Assembly: GCF_900113245.1 (NCBI RefSeq)
Contig: NZ_FOOQ01000009.1
Span: 1 to 64,000, forward strand
Origin: Halopelagius inordinatus
GTDB lineage: Archaea > Halobacteriota > Halobacteria > Halobacteriales > Haloferacaceae
DNA: 64,000 nucleotides
Direction: 5' to 3'
Shown: positions 9,729-19,197 of the stretch, in pieces
How positions within the stretch are numbered: the first letter of the stretch is position 1
Layout of the letters: each line of letters begins with the position of its first letter
The notes under the pieces: generated by a model
What the model was told of the DNA's origin: nothing
The model's input: only the letters and a program-made list of their open reading frames with translations
Database searches by the model: none
Position numbers and translations under genes: made by a program

Positions 9729-9782
9729 CGTTGAAATGGTGAAAGTCGGGGGGAGACAAGAACGTTCGCCTCGCGTCCGGCC

Positions 9783-12449
9783 TCACCCGTGGTCGCCCGA
9801 TTCCGACTCGGGGTCGATGCCCGCGAGACGGAGCGCGTTCGTCGTCACCCCGAGACTCATGCCCATGTCGCCGACGACGATGGCGAACGCGACGCTGACG
9901 AGTCCGAGGGGCGCGCCGACGGCGAGGACGGCCTTCACCGCGAGCGACGACCAGACGTTCTGCTCTATGATGCCCGTCGTCTTCCGCGAGAGGGTGACGA
10001 GGTAGGGCAGACGCGTCAGGTCGTCCGAGAGGAGAGCCACGTCGGCCGTCTCCAACGCGGTGTCGGTTCCGGCCGCACCCATCGCGATGCCGACGGTGGC
10101 GGCGGCGAGGGCGGGGGCGTCGTTGACGCCGTCGCCGACCATCGCGACGCCGCCGTCGGCTTCGAGTTCGCGCACCGCATCGACTTTCTCCTCGGGGAGG
10201 AGGTCGGCGCGCACCTCGTCGACGCCGAGGCGTTCGCCGATGACCGCGGCGGTTCGCTCGTTGTCGCCGGTGAGCATCACGACGCGTTCGATGCCGAGTT
10301 CGCGGAGGCGCGAGACGGTCCACGCCGCCTCCGGGCGGACGGTGTCCGCGACGGCGACGACGCCCTCTAACTCGGTGTCCGTGCCGACGAGGACCACCGA
10401 CTTCCCCTCCGACTGCAGGCGCGGGACGACTTCGTTCGCCAAGTCCACGTACGACCCGTGTTCGCAGTCGCGGGCGGCCGCCTCGGGCGCGAGGCCGCCG
10501 TCGGTCCGGACGTGGGTGTGTTCGAGGTCGAATCCGAGTTCGGCGAACAGCGACGGCTTACCGGCGTAGTGGGTCTCTCCGTCCAACTCCGCGCGGACGC
10601 CCTTCCCGGTGAGCGCCTCGAATCCCTCCACCTCGCGGTTCGGGACCGCTCCGTCTTCGGCGCGGGCGACGATGGCTTTCGCGATGGGGTGTTCGCTCCG
10701 CGCTTCGAGGGCGGCGGCGCACCCGAGGAGTTCGGCCTCCGAGGTGCCGTTGACGGGAACCACGTCGGTGACGCCGAGTTCGCCCGTCGTGAGCGTCCCC
10801 GTCTTGTCGACGGCGACGGTGTCTACGTCGGTCATCGCTTCGAGGTACGTCCCGCCTTTCACGAGGACGCCGTTGCGCGCCGCCGAGGTGATGCCCGAGA
10901 CGACGGAGACGGGCGTCGAGATGACGAACGCGCAGGGACACGCCACGACGAGGAGCGTCAGAGCGCGGACGAACCACACCCGCCAATCGCCGACGAAGGT
11001 GGCGGAGTACCCCGCCGCACCGACCGAGACGGGGTCTGAGACGAGAAGTGGCGGCACCGTCGCGGTCAGTATCGCGCCGACGACGATGACGGGCGTGTAG
11101 TAGCGAGCGAAGCGGTCGATGAACTGCTCGGACTCCGTCTTCTCGCGGTTGGCCTCCTCGACCATATCGACGACTTGCGAGAGCGTCGAGTCGCCCGCAG
11201 AGGCCGTCGTCTCTATTTCGAGGTAGCCCTCCTCGACGATGCTGCCCGCGTACGCCTCGTCGCCGGGCGAGAGGTCCACGGGGACGGACTCGCCGGTGAT
11301 GGGCGATTCGTCCACGGCGGATTCGCCCTCGGTGACGACGCCGTCCAACGGGACGCGTTCGCCCGGGCGGACGAGAACCGTCTCGCCGACGGCCACGTCC
11401 TCGGCGGCGACGACGACTTCCTCTCCCCCGCGTCGGACCGTCGCCGTGTCGGGCGACAGTTCCATCAGTTCGCGCAGGGAGTTGCGCGCGCGGTCCATCG
11501 AGAAGCGTTCGAGCAACTCCGCGACGCTGAACAGGACCGCAAGCGTCGCCGCCTCGAACGGCATGTTGACCGCTATCGCGCCGACGATGCCAGCCGACAT
11601 CAGCAGGTCGATGTCGAGGTTGAGATTCCGAACCGAGTAGTAGCCGTTCCGCAGAACCGGCACGCCCGCGGCGGCGACGGCGACGGCGTAGGCCACCCAC
11701 GCGACGGATATCTCGTAGCCGAGAGGTGCCGCGAGGACGGCGTCGAAGCCCGTGAAGACGAACTCCAGCGCCAGTCCCACGACGAGGAACGCCGCGCCCG
11801 TCCACGTCTTCAACGCGCGCGGACTCGTCCAGACGTCGCGCGACTCGCCGGCGTCCGCGTCGTCGTCGACGACGTCGTAGCCCGCGCCCTCGATGGCGGC
11901 GACGAGGCGTCCGCGCGAGGTCACGTCGGGGTCGAAGGAGGCGGCGACTTCCCCGAGGGTCGGTTGGGTGTCCACGTCACCGACGCCCTCGACGGACCGA
12001 AGCGCCGACTCGACTTTCCCGGCGCAGGAGGCGCAGTCCATATCGGGCACGTCGAACGTCGCCGTCTCCTCGCCGAGAACCGAGTACCCGGCCGCTTCGA
12101 CGCGTTCTCTGACGCCGTCTGTCGTCGTCTCTCCGGGGTCGTAATCGACGTACAGCGTCCCCGTCGTCGGTTGGGGGTCCACGTCTCTGACGCCCGCGTC
12201 CGCGCGGACGCTCGTTTCGACTTTCTCCGCGCAGGAGGCGCAGTCCATCTCCGGCACCGAGAGGCGAAGCGTCTCGACGCCGCCCCCGTCCGCGGGCGTC
12301 TCCGTCACCTCGTCCGTCTCGGCGGCCGACGCGCCCGCCTCTCGTTCGGCGGTCGGTCCGTCGGCGTCGCACCCGCAGTCGTCCCCGGACCCGCACTCGC
12401 CCTCCGGCGAGTCGTGGTCGTGACCGCGGTGCTCGTCGTCTCTGCTCAT
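9783..12449 (-). CDS. zntA: Zn2+/Cd2+-type P1B ATPase
   Basis: This heavy-metal pump has 888 residues from the ATG at 12449; an upstream in-frame start would add 14 residues and is less likely. The N-terminus is His/Cys-rich (HRGHDHDS, CGSGDDCGC), then two HMA domains each carry MDCASC. Eight-helix topology follows, with the TGES actuator motif, CPC at residues 504-506 and the phosphorylated Asp548 in DKTGT. The last helices have a Lys (SSLAVKAV) and the DMGMS motif typical of the P1B-2 Zn/Cd/Pb group rather than the Cu group. It should export divalent metals across the membrane. No metal-responsive regulator gene is adjacent. Confidence 0.92.
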   Translation of the reverse strand: MSRDDEHRGHDHDSPEGECGSGDDCGCDADGPTAEREAGASAAETDEVTETPADGGGVETLRLSVPEMDCASCAEKVETSVRADAGVRDVDPQPTTGTLYVDYDPGETTTDGVRERVEAAGYSVLGEETATFDVPDMDCASCAGKVESALRSVEGVGDVDTQPTLGEVAASFDPDVTSRGRLVAAIEGAGYDVVDDDADAGESRDVWTSPRALKTWTGAAFLVVGLALEFVFTGFDAVLAAPLGYEISVAWVAYAVAVAAAGVPVLRNGYYSVRNLNLDIDLLMSAGIVGAIAVNMPFEAATLAVLFSVAELLERFSMDRARNSLRELMELSPDTATVRRGGEEVVVAAEDVAVGETVLVRPGERVPLDGVVTEGESAVDESPITGESVPVDLSPGDEAYAGSIVEEGYLEIETTASAGDSTLSQVVDMVEEANREKTESEQFIDRFARYYTPVIVVGAILTATVPPLLVSDPVSVGAAGYSATFVGDWRVWFVRALTLLVVACPCAFVISTPVSVVSGITSAARNGVLVKGGTYLEAMTDVDTVAVDKTGTLTTGELGVTDVVPVNGTSEAELLGCAAALEARSEHPIAKAIVARAEDGAVPNREVEGFEALTGKGVRAELDGETHYAGKPSLFAELGFDLEHTHVRTDGGLAPEAAARDCEHGSYVDLANEVVPRLQSEGKSVVLVGTDTELEGVVAVADTVRPEAAWTVSRLRELGIERVVMLTGDNERTAAVIGERLGVDEVRADLLPEEKVDAVRELEADGGVAMVGDGVNDAPALAAATVGIAMGAAGTDTALETADVALLSDDLTRLPYLVTLSRKTTGIIEQNVWSSLAVKAVLAVGAPLGLVSVAFAIVVGDMGMSLGVTTNALRLAGIDPESESGDHG

Positions 12450-12577
12450 AGTTGTCGCTAGGAGGTCACGGGTTATTAATTCGGCTACCAAATACGGCCG
12501 CTCGGGTGGGAATGCTTGCTATGGACGTTCGGCCGATATAATAACAGAACGCTTATTCGTCTCTCCGCGTCGGGTGC
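12450..12577. other. Intergenic gap with probable promoter of the metal pump
   Basis: This 128-bp gap lies between the start of the P-type ATPase and the 3' end of the RNase P RNA, both on the minus strand. On the minus strand the sequence near 12472-12482 reads as an AT-rich box (ATTAATAACC), about 25 bp before the ATPase start, consistent with a leaderless promoter. A second AT-rich stretch, ATATAATAAC, is at 12535-12545. No metal-operator palindrome was recognised. Confidence 0.4.
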
Positions 12578-12970
12578 GGCTGAGAGGAGTAAGCCCCCTT
12601 CTGTTCGTCCCGGCATTCGGCTAAGCGTCCGCGTCCTCCCCGGACGACTCCGGGGGCACCTCGGGCCGTCCCGAGGGTGCTGTCCGGACTACCTTGGCGG
12701 CGCGGACTTGCACCGGTGAGGATTCACCGTTCCATCCGTTCTCGACCGTCCGCGCGCGGCCACGAAGTGACCGCGCATCCCTCTGCGGGTTAACTCCCTT
12801 CCCTTACGGGTCGGTTCGCACGCATCATCGGTCGGGTCGAGGGGTCTCGTTTCTGTTTCAGAGCCAGCCGTCTCCGACTCCGGGCTTGCGCCCGGTCACC
12901 TGTCCGGACGGTGGGGGGACTTTCCTCATGCCTCGCGGATGCGGGGCACGGGAACCGGGCTCTCTCTGCC
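12578..12970 (-). ncRNA. rnpB: RNase P RNA (archaeal type A)
   Basis: Read on the minus strand, the RNA begins near 12970 with GGCAGAGAG and ends near 12578 with CTCTCAGCC. The two pair as helix P1 with one A-A mismatch. Conserved core sequences are present in order: GAGGAAAGTCCCCC after the first helices, and ACAGAA followed by GGGGCTTAC near the 3' end, the universally conserved CR I, CR IV and CR V regions. Length is about 390 nt, normal for archaeal RNase P RNA, which processes the 5' ends of tRNA precursors. Exact ends are estimated from P1. AT-rich sequence at about 12985-12997 is the likely promoter. Confidence 0.93.
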
Positions 12971-13114
12971 AGTCGAGACTACTCGGTTTTATCGCATAAG
13001 CCGTTCGATTCGAGGGACCCCCTCACGTTTCTCGGTGGCTTGGGCGGGAATCAAGCCCCGAAACTGGTGGTGACAAGGGAAGCGTTCAAGTTAAACCAAT
13101 GCATAAGAATAGAT

Positions 13115-13717
13115 ATGTCCGAGGCGCAGACCGTACACCTCACCTACGAGGATGGGGCGAGGGCGGTCGAATTAGCGCGGGAATCGGTCGAATCGTATGT
13201 TCTTCACGGGCAACGTGAACAGCCAGGTAGTATGCGCGATGCATTCTACGCTCGAACGGGGGCATTCGTACGAATACAATCCACGCGGGGACGGGGGCGG
13301 CTACGGGGGTGTGCCGGCGCCTACCGCGGAAAAGACCAACTGGGCCACGCCATCGTGGACGCCGCCATCCAGGCCGCGTCCGGCGATTCCTGTGGCTCCG
13401 AGATAGAACAGCCGGAGCTTCCGAACCTGAATATCTCCGTCTGTATCGTCTGTAATCACGTCCTAACGAACGACCCGGTGGCCGATATCGAACTCGGCAC
13501 ACACGGCGTCGCCGTCGACATGGACGGGCAACACGGCTGGCTCTACCCGACGATACCGGTCGAAAACGGTTGGAGCGAAGAGCAGTTCCTCACCCACGCC
13601 TGCCGGAAGGCGGGGCTGCCGCCACTCGCGTGGCAAGACGAGGACGCCATGGTGACGCTGTTCGAGGGACAGGTGTTCCGCGAACGCGCCGACGGCGGCA
13701 GCGTCGAAGAACTGTAA
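13115..13717 (+). CDS. AMMECR1-domain protein
   Basis: This 200-residue protein is one AMMECR1 domain. The hallmark LRGCxG is present as LRGCAG near residue 61. It is preceded by a variable strand and followed by the helical segment and the long C-terminal region (VDMDGQHGWLYPTIPVE). A longer frame starts upstream at 12911 but runs through the RNase P RNA, so the ATG at 13115 was chosen. AT-rich sequence 20-25 bp upstream (GTTAAACC, CATAAGAAT) fits a leaderless transcript. The biochemical function of AMMECR1 is not established; it is thought to be an enzyme acting on nucleic acid or modified residues. Confidence 0.88.
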   Translation: MSEAQTVHLTYEDGARAVELARESVESYVLHGQREQPGSMRDAFYARTGAFVRIQSTRGRGRLRGCAGAYRGKDQLGHAIVDAAIQAASGDSCGSEIEQPELPNLNISVCIVCNHVLTNDPVADIELGTHGVAVDMDGQHGWLYPTIPVENGWSEEQFLTHACRKAGLPPLAWQDEDAMVTLFEGQVFRERADGGSVEEL

Positions 13718-13849
13718 CGGAACCGAAAACGGGAGCGGGGAAGGGGGGTCGGCGGGCCCGAACGGCCGCCGACGGCTTCTGCGCCTCTCGTGTCACTTTT
13801 CGCGGTCGGTCGTCGCGCCGGAAGCGACGGCGTTCTCGGCGTCTCCCCG

Positions 13850-15010
13850 TCAGGAGTCGTCTGCCCCGTACGCCGTCAGGTCGGCGTCGCGCGCGGCCCG
13901 TTCGGCCGCCGCGTCGACGTCGAAGGAGACGCCGTCGACGAGTTCGCCGTCGCGGAGGAGGGGTTCGAGCAGTCGTTCGCCGTCCGCGGACTCCTCGCGC
14001 CCGCGGAACTCGATTCGGTGGCCGCCCTCGGGCGTCCGGTACACCTCCTTCGCGCCGGTGAGTTTGCCGCGCTTTGCCGCCTCGCGGCCCTCTATCTCGA
14101 CGATGTCGAGTGCGAAATCCACCGGGTCGGCGTTCGAGACGTAGCCGCCGACGCCGAACCCGTCGGCCACGTCGCGGAGGTGTCTCAGTTCCGTCGGGCC
14201 GAGGCCGCCGGAGACGAACACCTCCACGTCCGCGTCGTGCGCGTCGAGCATCCACTGCACCTCGCGGACGATGTGCCGGAAGTCGCCGCGGCGCGAGGAG
14301 GTGGTGTCGAGGCGGACGCTATCGAGGCGGTCACCGAGTGCGTCCACCGCCCGGAGCACCTCGTCCACCTCGTCGCTGTAGGTGTCACAGAGGGCCACAC
14401 GCGGAACGGAGTCGTCCACCGCCTCGTCGAACGTTACCCACGCGTCTTCCTGATTTCCGCGGCCGAAACAGATCAACAGAGCGTGCGGCATCGTCCCGGA
14501 CGCCTCGTGGCCGAGAATCTCGCCCGCCGCGACGTGCGAGATGCCGTCTACTCCCGCGACGAGTGCGCTTCGCTCTACCATCGCGGCGATAGAGGGGTGG
14601 ACGTGCCGCGCGCCGAAAGAGAGGACGCGACTGTCCGGCGCGGCCCGGCGCACGTCGAGTGCCGCCGTCGCGACGCCGGAGGCGTGCGAGAGAAAGCCCA
14701 AAAGCGAGGTTTCGAACCGGGCGAACTCCAGGTACGGCCCCTCGATTCGCATCACCGGGCCGCCGTCGAACAGGCGGCCCTCGGGGATAGCGTCGACGTC
14801 TACGTCGCGTCCTTCGAGGAGTGCGGCGGCGTCTTTCACCCCGGCGAGCAGTTCGTACTCGCCGGTCGAGAACTGATCCGCCGTCACTTCGGCGACGACG
14901 TGCGGGTTCTTCCCCGCGTGTCGAAGCGTCGTCTCCGTTCGCTCGAAGTACGCGTCGGTGGCGCTCCCGTCGCGGATAGCGTCCTCACCGACGATGTCGA
15001 ACGTAGTCAT
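13850..15010 (-). CDS. pncB: Nicotinate phosphoribosyltransferase
   Basis: This 386-residue enzyme converts nicotinate and PRPP to nicotinate mononucleotide for NAD salvage. The N-terminal region contains the family's SATDAYF-type start. The central region includes SFGARHVHPSIAAM, and the later FVSGGLGPTEL phosphate-binding region completes a type II phosphoribosyltransferase fold. The length matches the archaeal short form. The matching nicotinamidase is 3.6 kb away at 18615 on the opposite strand, so the pathway is close but not one operon. The RNA 5' side has a short gap to a divergent lipoprotein gene cluster. Confidence 0.9.
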   Translation of the reverse strand: MTTFDIVGEDAIRDGSATDAYFERTETTLRHAGKNPHVVAEVTADQFSTGEYELLAGVKDAAALLEGRDVDVDAIPEGRLFDGGPVMRIEGPYLEFARFETSLLGFLSHASGVATAALDVRRAAPDSRVLSFGARHVHPSIAAMVERSALVAGVDGISHVAAGEILGHEASGTMPHALLICFGRGNQEDAWVTFDEAVDDSVPRVALCDTYSDEVDEVLRAVDALGDRLDSVRLDTTSSRRGDFRHIVREVQWMLDAHDADVEVFVSGGLGPTELRHLRDVADGFGVGGYVSNADPVDFALDIVEIEGREAAKRGKLTGAKEVYRTPEGGHRIEFRGREESADGERLLEPLLRDGELVDGVSFDVDAAAERAARDADLTAYGADDS

Positions 15011-15094
15011 AGGGGTGGCTATTCGCGGAGCAACGAAAAGGTCACGTGTTCGGCACGCGCGACCGACGGAGAGTCACCGCCGACGCGACGGCTG

Positions 15095-15514
15095 TCAGCA
15101 GACGGCGACGTCCGCCCGGTAGACGTTGCCGTCGTGTTCGACGTACGGACGGTCGACCCAGAACCGGTATCCCTCTCCGCTCTCTTCGAGTTCCGCGCTC
15201 CCCTCGACGAGTGCCATGTCGAACTCGGCTTTTCGCTCCGCGGAGAGGTTACCGTAGGCCAGAGCCGTCTCGTTCGTCGGGTGCTCGACGGCTTCGAGAT
15301 AGAGAACTGCAGAGCAGTCCTGCGTCGACGACGCCCGACCGCTCGCGTTCGGCGCCGCGTTCGTCACAGACCCGGACGCCTCGGTCAGTTCGGCCTCCGG
15401 TTCGGTCGTCGTCGATTCCGTCTCCGTCCGCGCGTCCGAGTCGGGAGAACCCGGCGCGCCCGAACAACCCGCGAGAACGACGAGGGCCGCGACGAGAAGT
15501 GTGCGGAGGTCCAT
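15095..15514 (-). CDS. Small lipoprotein of unknown function
   Basis: This 139-residue exported protein starts at ATG 15514; a GTG two codons upstream is an alternative. The signal ends in the lipobox LAGC (Cys17), followed by an acidic Ser/Thr/Glu linker to about residue 60. The mature domain contains a Cys (STQDCSAVLY) and a C-terminal Cys, which may pair. I do not recognise the family. It lies 36 bp downstream of the next lipoprotein gene on the same strand and may be co-transcribed with it. Confidence 0.7.
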   Translation of the reverse strand: MDLRTLLVAALVVLAGCSGAPGSPDSDARTETESTTTEPEAELTEASGSVTNAAPNASGRASSTQDCSAVLYLEAVEHPTNETALAYGNLSAERKAEFDMALVEGSAELEESGEGYRFWVDRPYVEHDGNVYRADVAVC

Positions 15515-15550
15515 AGACACCCAGTGGGGAGTATCCGGTAAGTGCTTTCT

Positions 15551-16909
15551 CTACCGGGGCCGCTCGTGGACGGCGTCTAACTGCCCCCTCGTCGGCGCGT
15601 TGACGACCGTGACGCGAGTTCCCCGGCGCGTCACGCGGAACGCGTCGGCGTACGGCCCGTCCTCGACGACGAACGTGTTCGGCCCCGCCCGCGTCGCGTT
15701 CAGTCCCGTCCGAAGCGCCGTCTCGTAGGCGGCCGAAAACTCCGCCGCGTCTCGCTTTGTCTCCCACTCGGTGGCCCAGACGTAACCGAACTCACCGCCG
15801 TCGCTTCGGTACGGAACGACGGCGTCGCCCGCCCACCCGGCACTCGCGTTCGCCTCGTAGTTGTACCGCGAGTACGCGCCGGTGTCGCGTTCGAGCGTCG
15901 CCGAAGGTATCGCACCCCGCCTGAGGAGCATCACGAAGATGGGCGCTTCGCCGACGGTGCTTCCGACCGGTTCGCGGTCGAACCGCGACCACGGGTCGGC
16001 CGCCCTGTCGGGCACCGCGACTTCGACCGGTCTGTCGTCGGGGTACGCCTCGGGGTGGAGTATCTGCTCTGTGGACGCCGGGTGGTTCGCGTACGCCGCG
16101 TCGACGGCGTCCCACCCGCCGCGGTCCCGAAGCGACCGGACGAACGTCGGGCCTTCGCTGTACGGCGCGTAGATGGTCAAGTACACCCCGCGGTCGAAGT
16201 CGTCTCTGGGTATCTCTCGGTCGGGTCGTGAAACGCAGTCCCACTCGCCGTCGCAGCGTTCCTCGTACAGTCGCTCGACGTACCGCGCGTCGCCTTCGAC
16301 GAGGCCGTCCTCGGCGAGGCGGCCGTCGAGCGTCCGGGGCGCGCCGCGGACGTCGAACTGCTGGTACTGGAGCGCGTGCATCAGTTCGTGCGCCAGCGTC
16401 GCTCTGTCTATCACCGGGTTCTCGGCGTCGCTGACGACGACGATTCGCTCCTCGGAGGGCGAGTAGTAGCCGAGGACGGCGTCGCCGTACAGGTCGTCGA
16501 ACACCGATTCGACGGTCCTGTCCTCGCCGACCAACAGGAGCGCCTCCCACAGTTGGTCGTTCCAGCCCGGACCGGCGGCCTCCCCGTCGCCGCCCGACTG
16601 CTCGCGGTACTCCGCGCGCGTCAGCACGTCCACGTCCACCGACTCCTCGAATTCGAGCCCGCGGACGCGTTCGACGCGGGCCATCGTCCGGGCGACGAAG
16701 GCGTCGCGTTCGGTGGCGTTCAGGCCGTCGGACTGGTCTACGTCTATGGACTCGTTGTACCAGTAGCCGCTCTCCCAGCCGATTCGGTCGGTCCGTGGGT
16801 CGTCCGGCCACGCCCCGTAGTTCGACTCTGCGACGGGCGCGGCACACCCCGAGACCAGAAGCGTCGCGGCCACGAGAAGCGTGACGACGTGGTCGTGCGT
16901 GACGATCAC
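15551..16909 (-). CDS. Hvo_1808-like surface lipoprotein with HELMH motif
   Basis: This 452-residue lipoprotein starts with GTG at 16909. The lipobox Cys is residue 22 (SGCAAP). The region near residues 43-65 (GWESGYWYNESIDVDQSDGL) and the later DRATLAHELMHALQ (His174-Glu175-His178) are shared with the neighbouring paralogue at 16957-18465. HExxH suggests a zinc peptidase, but no experiment known to me shows activity. It resembles the haloarchaeal Hvo_1808-type surface proteins. The pair lies head to tail with 47 bp between the stop of the longer copy and this start, so it is a tandem duplication. Confidence 0.75.
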   Translation of the reverse strand: MIVTHDHVVTLLVAATLLVSGCAAPVAESNYGAWPDDPRTDRIGWESGYWYNESIDVDQSDGLNATERDAFVARTMARVERVRGLEFEESVDVDVLTRAEYREQSGGDGEAAGPGWNDQLWEALLLVGEDRTVESVFDDLYGDAVLGYYSPSEERIVVVSDAENPVIDRATLAHELMHALQYQQFDVRGAPRTLDGRLAEDGLVEGDARYVERLYEERCDGEWDCVSRPDREIPRDDFDRGVYLTIYAPYSEGPTFVRSLRDRGGWDAVDAAYANHPASTEQILHPEAYPDDRPVEVAVPDRAADPWSRFDREPVGSTVGEAPIFVMLLRRGAIPSATLERDTGAYSRYNYEANASAGWAGDAVVPYRSDGGEFGYVWATEWETKRDAAEFSAAYETALRTGLNATRAGPNTFVVEDGPYADAFRVTRRGTRVTVVNAPTRGQLDAVHERPR

Positions 16910-16956
16910 ATACTATCGGTCGGTCCGGTCGGACAAAAGAATTCGCGAGGAGTCAG

Positions 16957-18465
16957 TCAGGCGTCTCGCGGGCGGATGTCGTTCAGGTCGCCGGGGTCGG
17001 GTCCGTTGACGATGACGACGCGGGTTCCATCGCGCGTCACGCGGAACGCGTCTTCGAACTCGCCGTCGGGGACGACGTACGTGTTCTCGCCGCGTTCCGT
17101 CGCGTCGTGCGCGGACAGCATGTTCCGATACGCGTTCTGGAACTGCCGCGCGTCGGCTTCGGAGTCCCACTCGGTCACCCAGACGTAGCCGAACTCGCGC
17201 GCGTCACCAGACTGCGTCTGGTTGCCCGCCGAGTTTTGCTCGGCGGCGTCGCCGGAGCCCTTCTTGTACGGGAACAGGCGGTCGTTGCCCCACCCGTTCG
17301 ACGGTTTCGCGTCGTAGTTGTACGTGTCGTATCGGCTGTCGGGCTGAAAGAGGCCCCGCGGGTTGACTGTGTCTGCGCCGGTAGTTCGGGCCTGATACCA
17401 GAACATGGAGAAGATAGACGCCTCCCCGACGGTGTCTGACCCGTCTTGGCCCTGACTCTCGAACGTCGACCAGCCGTTTCGGCCTCGGTCTCTGAACGCT
17501 ATCGGCACCGGTTCGTCGTCCGTCCCGTGGATGACCTGTTCGGTGGACTCCGGCGGGTTCTCTAACTGGTCGTCCACCGCCTCCCACCCGCCGCTTTGGT
17601 AGTGTTCGGAGATGAACACCGGACCGTCGGAGTAGGGTTGGAAGATGGTGAGGAAGATACCGTAGTTCCGTCCGTCCGAGGAGGACGACTCGGACGATTG
17701 GCCCCGTTGCGGCGCGGGGACGCAACTCCACTCGCCCTCGCACATCTCGTCGTAGCGGAGTTCGACGTACTTCGCGTCACCTTCGACGGCACCGTCTACG
17801 GCCAAGTCGCCGTCTTGGGTCTCCCCGGAGTACTTCCGTTTCGTCAGGTCGTAATGCTGGTCCTGAAGCGCGTGCACGAGTTCGTGAACGAGCGTCGCGT
17901 TGTTTATCGTCGGCGAGTCCGGAGAGTTCGTGATTATCTTTATCTGGTCGTCGCGGGGCGAGTAAAAGCCCGCGACGGCGGAGTCGCGCGTACCGCTGAT
18001 GGTCGATTGACTGTCCTCCGTCTCACCGGTGATAAAGAGCGCCTCCCACACCTGGTTGTTCCACTGGTCGAACTCGCTCGGACCGGACGACGACGACGGC
18101 GTGCCGGTAGAGCGGTTTCGGTACGCCGCCCGCGAGAGCGATTCGACCGACACGCGTTCTCGGAACTCCTTGTGTCGGATGTACTCGACGCGGGCCATCG
18201 CCCGGCCGACGAACGCCCGGAGTTCGGTGTCGGAGAGTCCGTCGGATTGGTCGACGTCTATCGGTTCGTCGTACCAGTAGCCGTCCTCCCACCCGAGAAC
18301 GTCCGTCTCTGGGTCCGAGAAGTTCTCGCCCGGCGTCGCGGGCGTCGGTGCGTCGGAGCCTGAGTCGTCGGCGTCGGCGTTCGGGTTCGTCGCGGGCGCG
18401 GCACAGCCAGCGGAGACGAGCAGCAAAGCGAGGGCCGCGGCGACGAGCCCGTGGCGCGGTGGCAT
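16957..18465 (-). CDS. Hvo_1808-like surface lipoprotein, paralogue of the downstream copy
   Basis: This 502-residue lipoprotein uses the ATG at 18465; the frame continues upstream but would add an implausible 14-residue tail. The signal ends in SAGC (Cys21). The mature protein shares the GWEDGYWYDEPIDVDQSDGL segment and the HELVHALQ motif (NNATLVHELVHALQ) with its downstream neighbour, and also the C-terminal FRVTRDGTRVVIVNGPDPG block. It is 50 residues longer, with an added Ser/Gln-rich stretch. Together with the metzincin-like lipoprotein and the small lipoprotein it forms a four-gene set of exported proteins. The exact substrate is unknown. Confidence 0.75.
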   Translation of the reverse strand: MPPRHGLVAAALALLLVSAGCAAPATNPNADADDSGSDAPTPATPGENFSDPETDVLGWEDGYWYDEPIDVDQSDGLSDTELRAFVGRAMARVEYIRHKEFRERVSVESLSRAAYRNRSTGTPSSSSGPSEFDQWNNQVWEALFITGETEDSQSTISGTRDSAVAGFYSPRDDQIKIITNSPDSPTINNATLVHELVHALQDQHYDLTKRKYSGETQDGDLAVDGAVEGDAKYVELRYDEMCEGEWSCVPAPQRGQSSESSSSDGRNYGIFLTIFQPYSDGPVFISEHYQSGGWEAVDDQLENPPESTEQVIHGTDDEPVPIAFRDRGRNGWSTFESQGQDGSDTVGEASIFSMFWYQARTTGADTVNPRGLFQPDSRYDTYNYDAKPSNGWGNDRLFPYKKGSGDAAEQNSAGNQTQSGDAREFGYVWVTEWDSEADARQFQNAYRNMLSAHDATERGENTYVVPDGEFEDAFRVTRDGTRVVIVNGPDPGDLNDIRPRDA

Positions 18466-18614
18466 TGTACGATTTGACGGCCCGCGGTCTGAAGTAGCTT
18501 TCCGCATCGACTACAGAGGCGGCAGCCCCCGGAGTCGGTGATAGGCGGCGAATCGACCGGTGACCGGTGACCGGTCGCCGTACAGTTTTGTCGAGCGACG
18601 GACAACGTGGTGGT

Positions 18615-19196
18615 ATGAGCGAGTACACGTTCGACTCGGAGCGAACCGCCCTGGTAGTCGTCGACGTGCAGAACGGGTTTTGTCACCCCGACGGAAGCCT
18701 GTACGCCCCGGGGAGCGAGGCGGTCGTAGACGACGTGGCCGCCCTCGTCGACGACGCGCGCGAGGCGGACGCGACGGTGGTGTACACGCGCGACGTCCAT
18801 CCGCCGGAACAGTTCGAAGACAGCCACTACTACGACGAGTTCGAACGCTGGGGCGAACACGTCGTCGAGGGGACGTGGGAGACGGAACTCGTCTCCGAAC
18901 TCGACGTGCGCGAGGAGGACCACGTCGTCGTCAAGCACACGTACGACGCGTTCCACCGGACCGAACTCGAAGGGTGGCTGAACGCCCACGGCATCGACGA
19001 GTTGGTCATCTGCGGCACACTGGCGAACGTCTGTGTCCTTCACACCGCCGGAAGCGCGGGATTGCGCGACTTCCGCCCCGTGTTGGTCGAAGACGCCATC
19101 GGCGCGATAGAGGACGAACACAGAGAGTACGCGCTGGACCACGCGGGGTGGTTGTTCGGCGAGGTGACGACGAGCGACGACGTCGAGTTCGAGTGA
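18615..19196 (+). CDS. pncA: Nicotinamidase, isochorismatase-like hydrolase
   Basis: This 193-residue enzyme deamidates nicotinamide to nicotinate. The triad is Asp17 (VVDVQNGFC), Lys107 (VVVKHTYDAF) and Cys140 (LANVCVL). The metal site of nicotinamidases is visible as Asp60-x-His62 followed by further His residues. The cysteine hydrolase fold and length match the family. The start at 18615 was chosen because the earlier in-frame ATG at 18567 reads an unrelated basic tail. Together with the nicotinate phosphoribosyltransferase at 13850-15010 it would complete nicotinamide salvage. Confidence 0.85.
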   Translation: MSEYTFDSERTALVVVDVQNGFCHPDGSLYAPGSEAVVDDVAALVDDAREADATVVYTRDVHPPEQFEDSHYYDEFERWGEHVVEGTWETELVSELDVREEDHVVVKHTYDAFHRTELEGWLNAHGIDELVICGTLANVCVLHTAGSAGLRDFRPVLVEDAIGAIEDEHREYALDHAGWLFGEVTTSDDVEFE

Positions 19197-19197
19197 G

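Noticed and set aside
12694-12999. Open frames inside the RNase P RNA region
   Set aside because: The region holds the conserved RNase P core sequences on the minus strand; the frames are not acidic and lack motifs.
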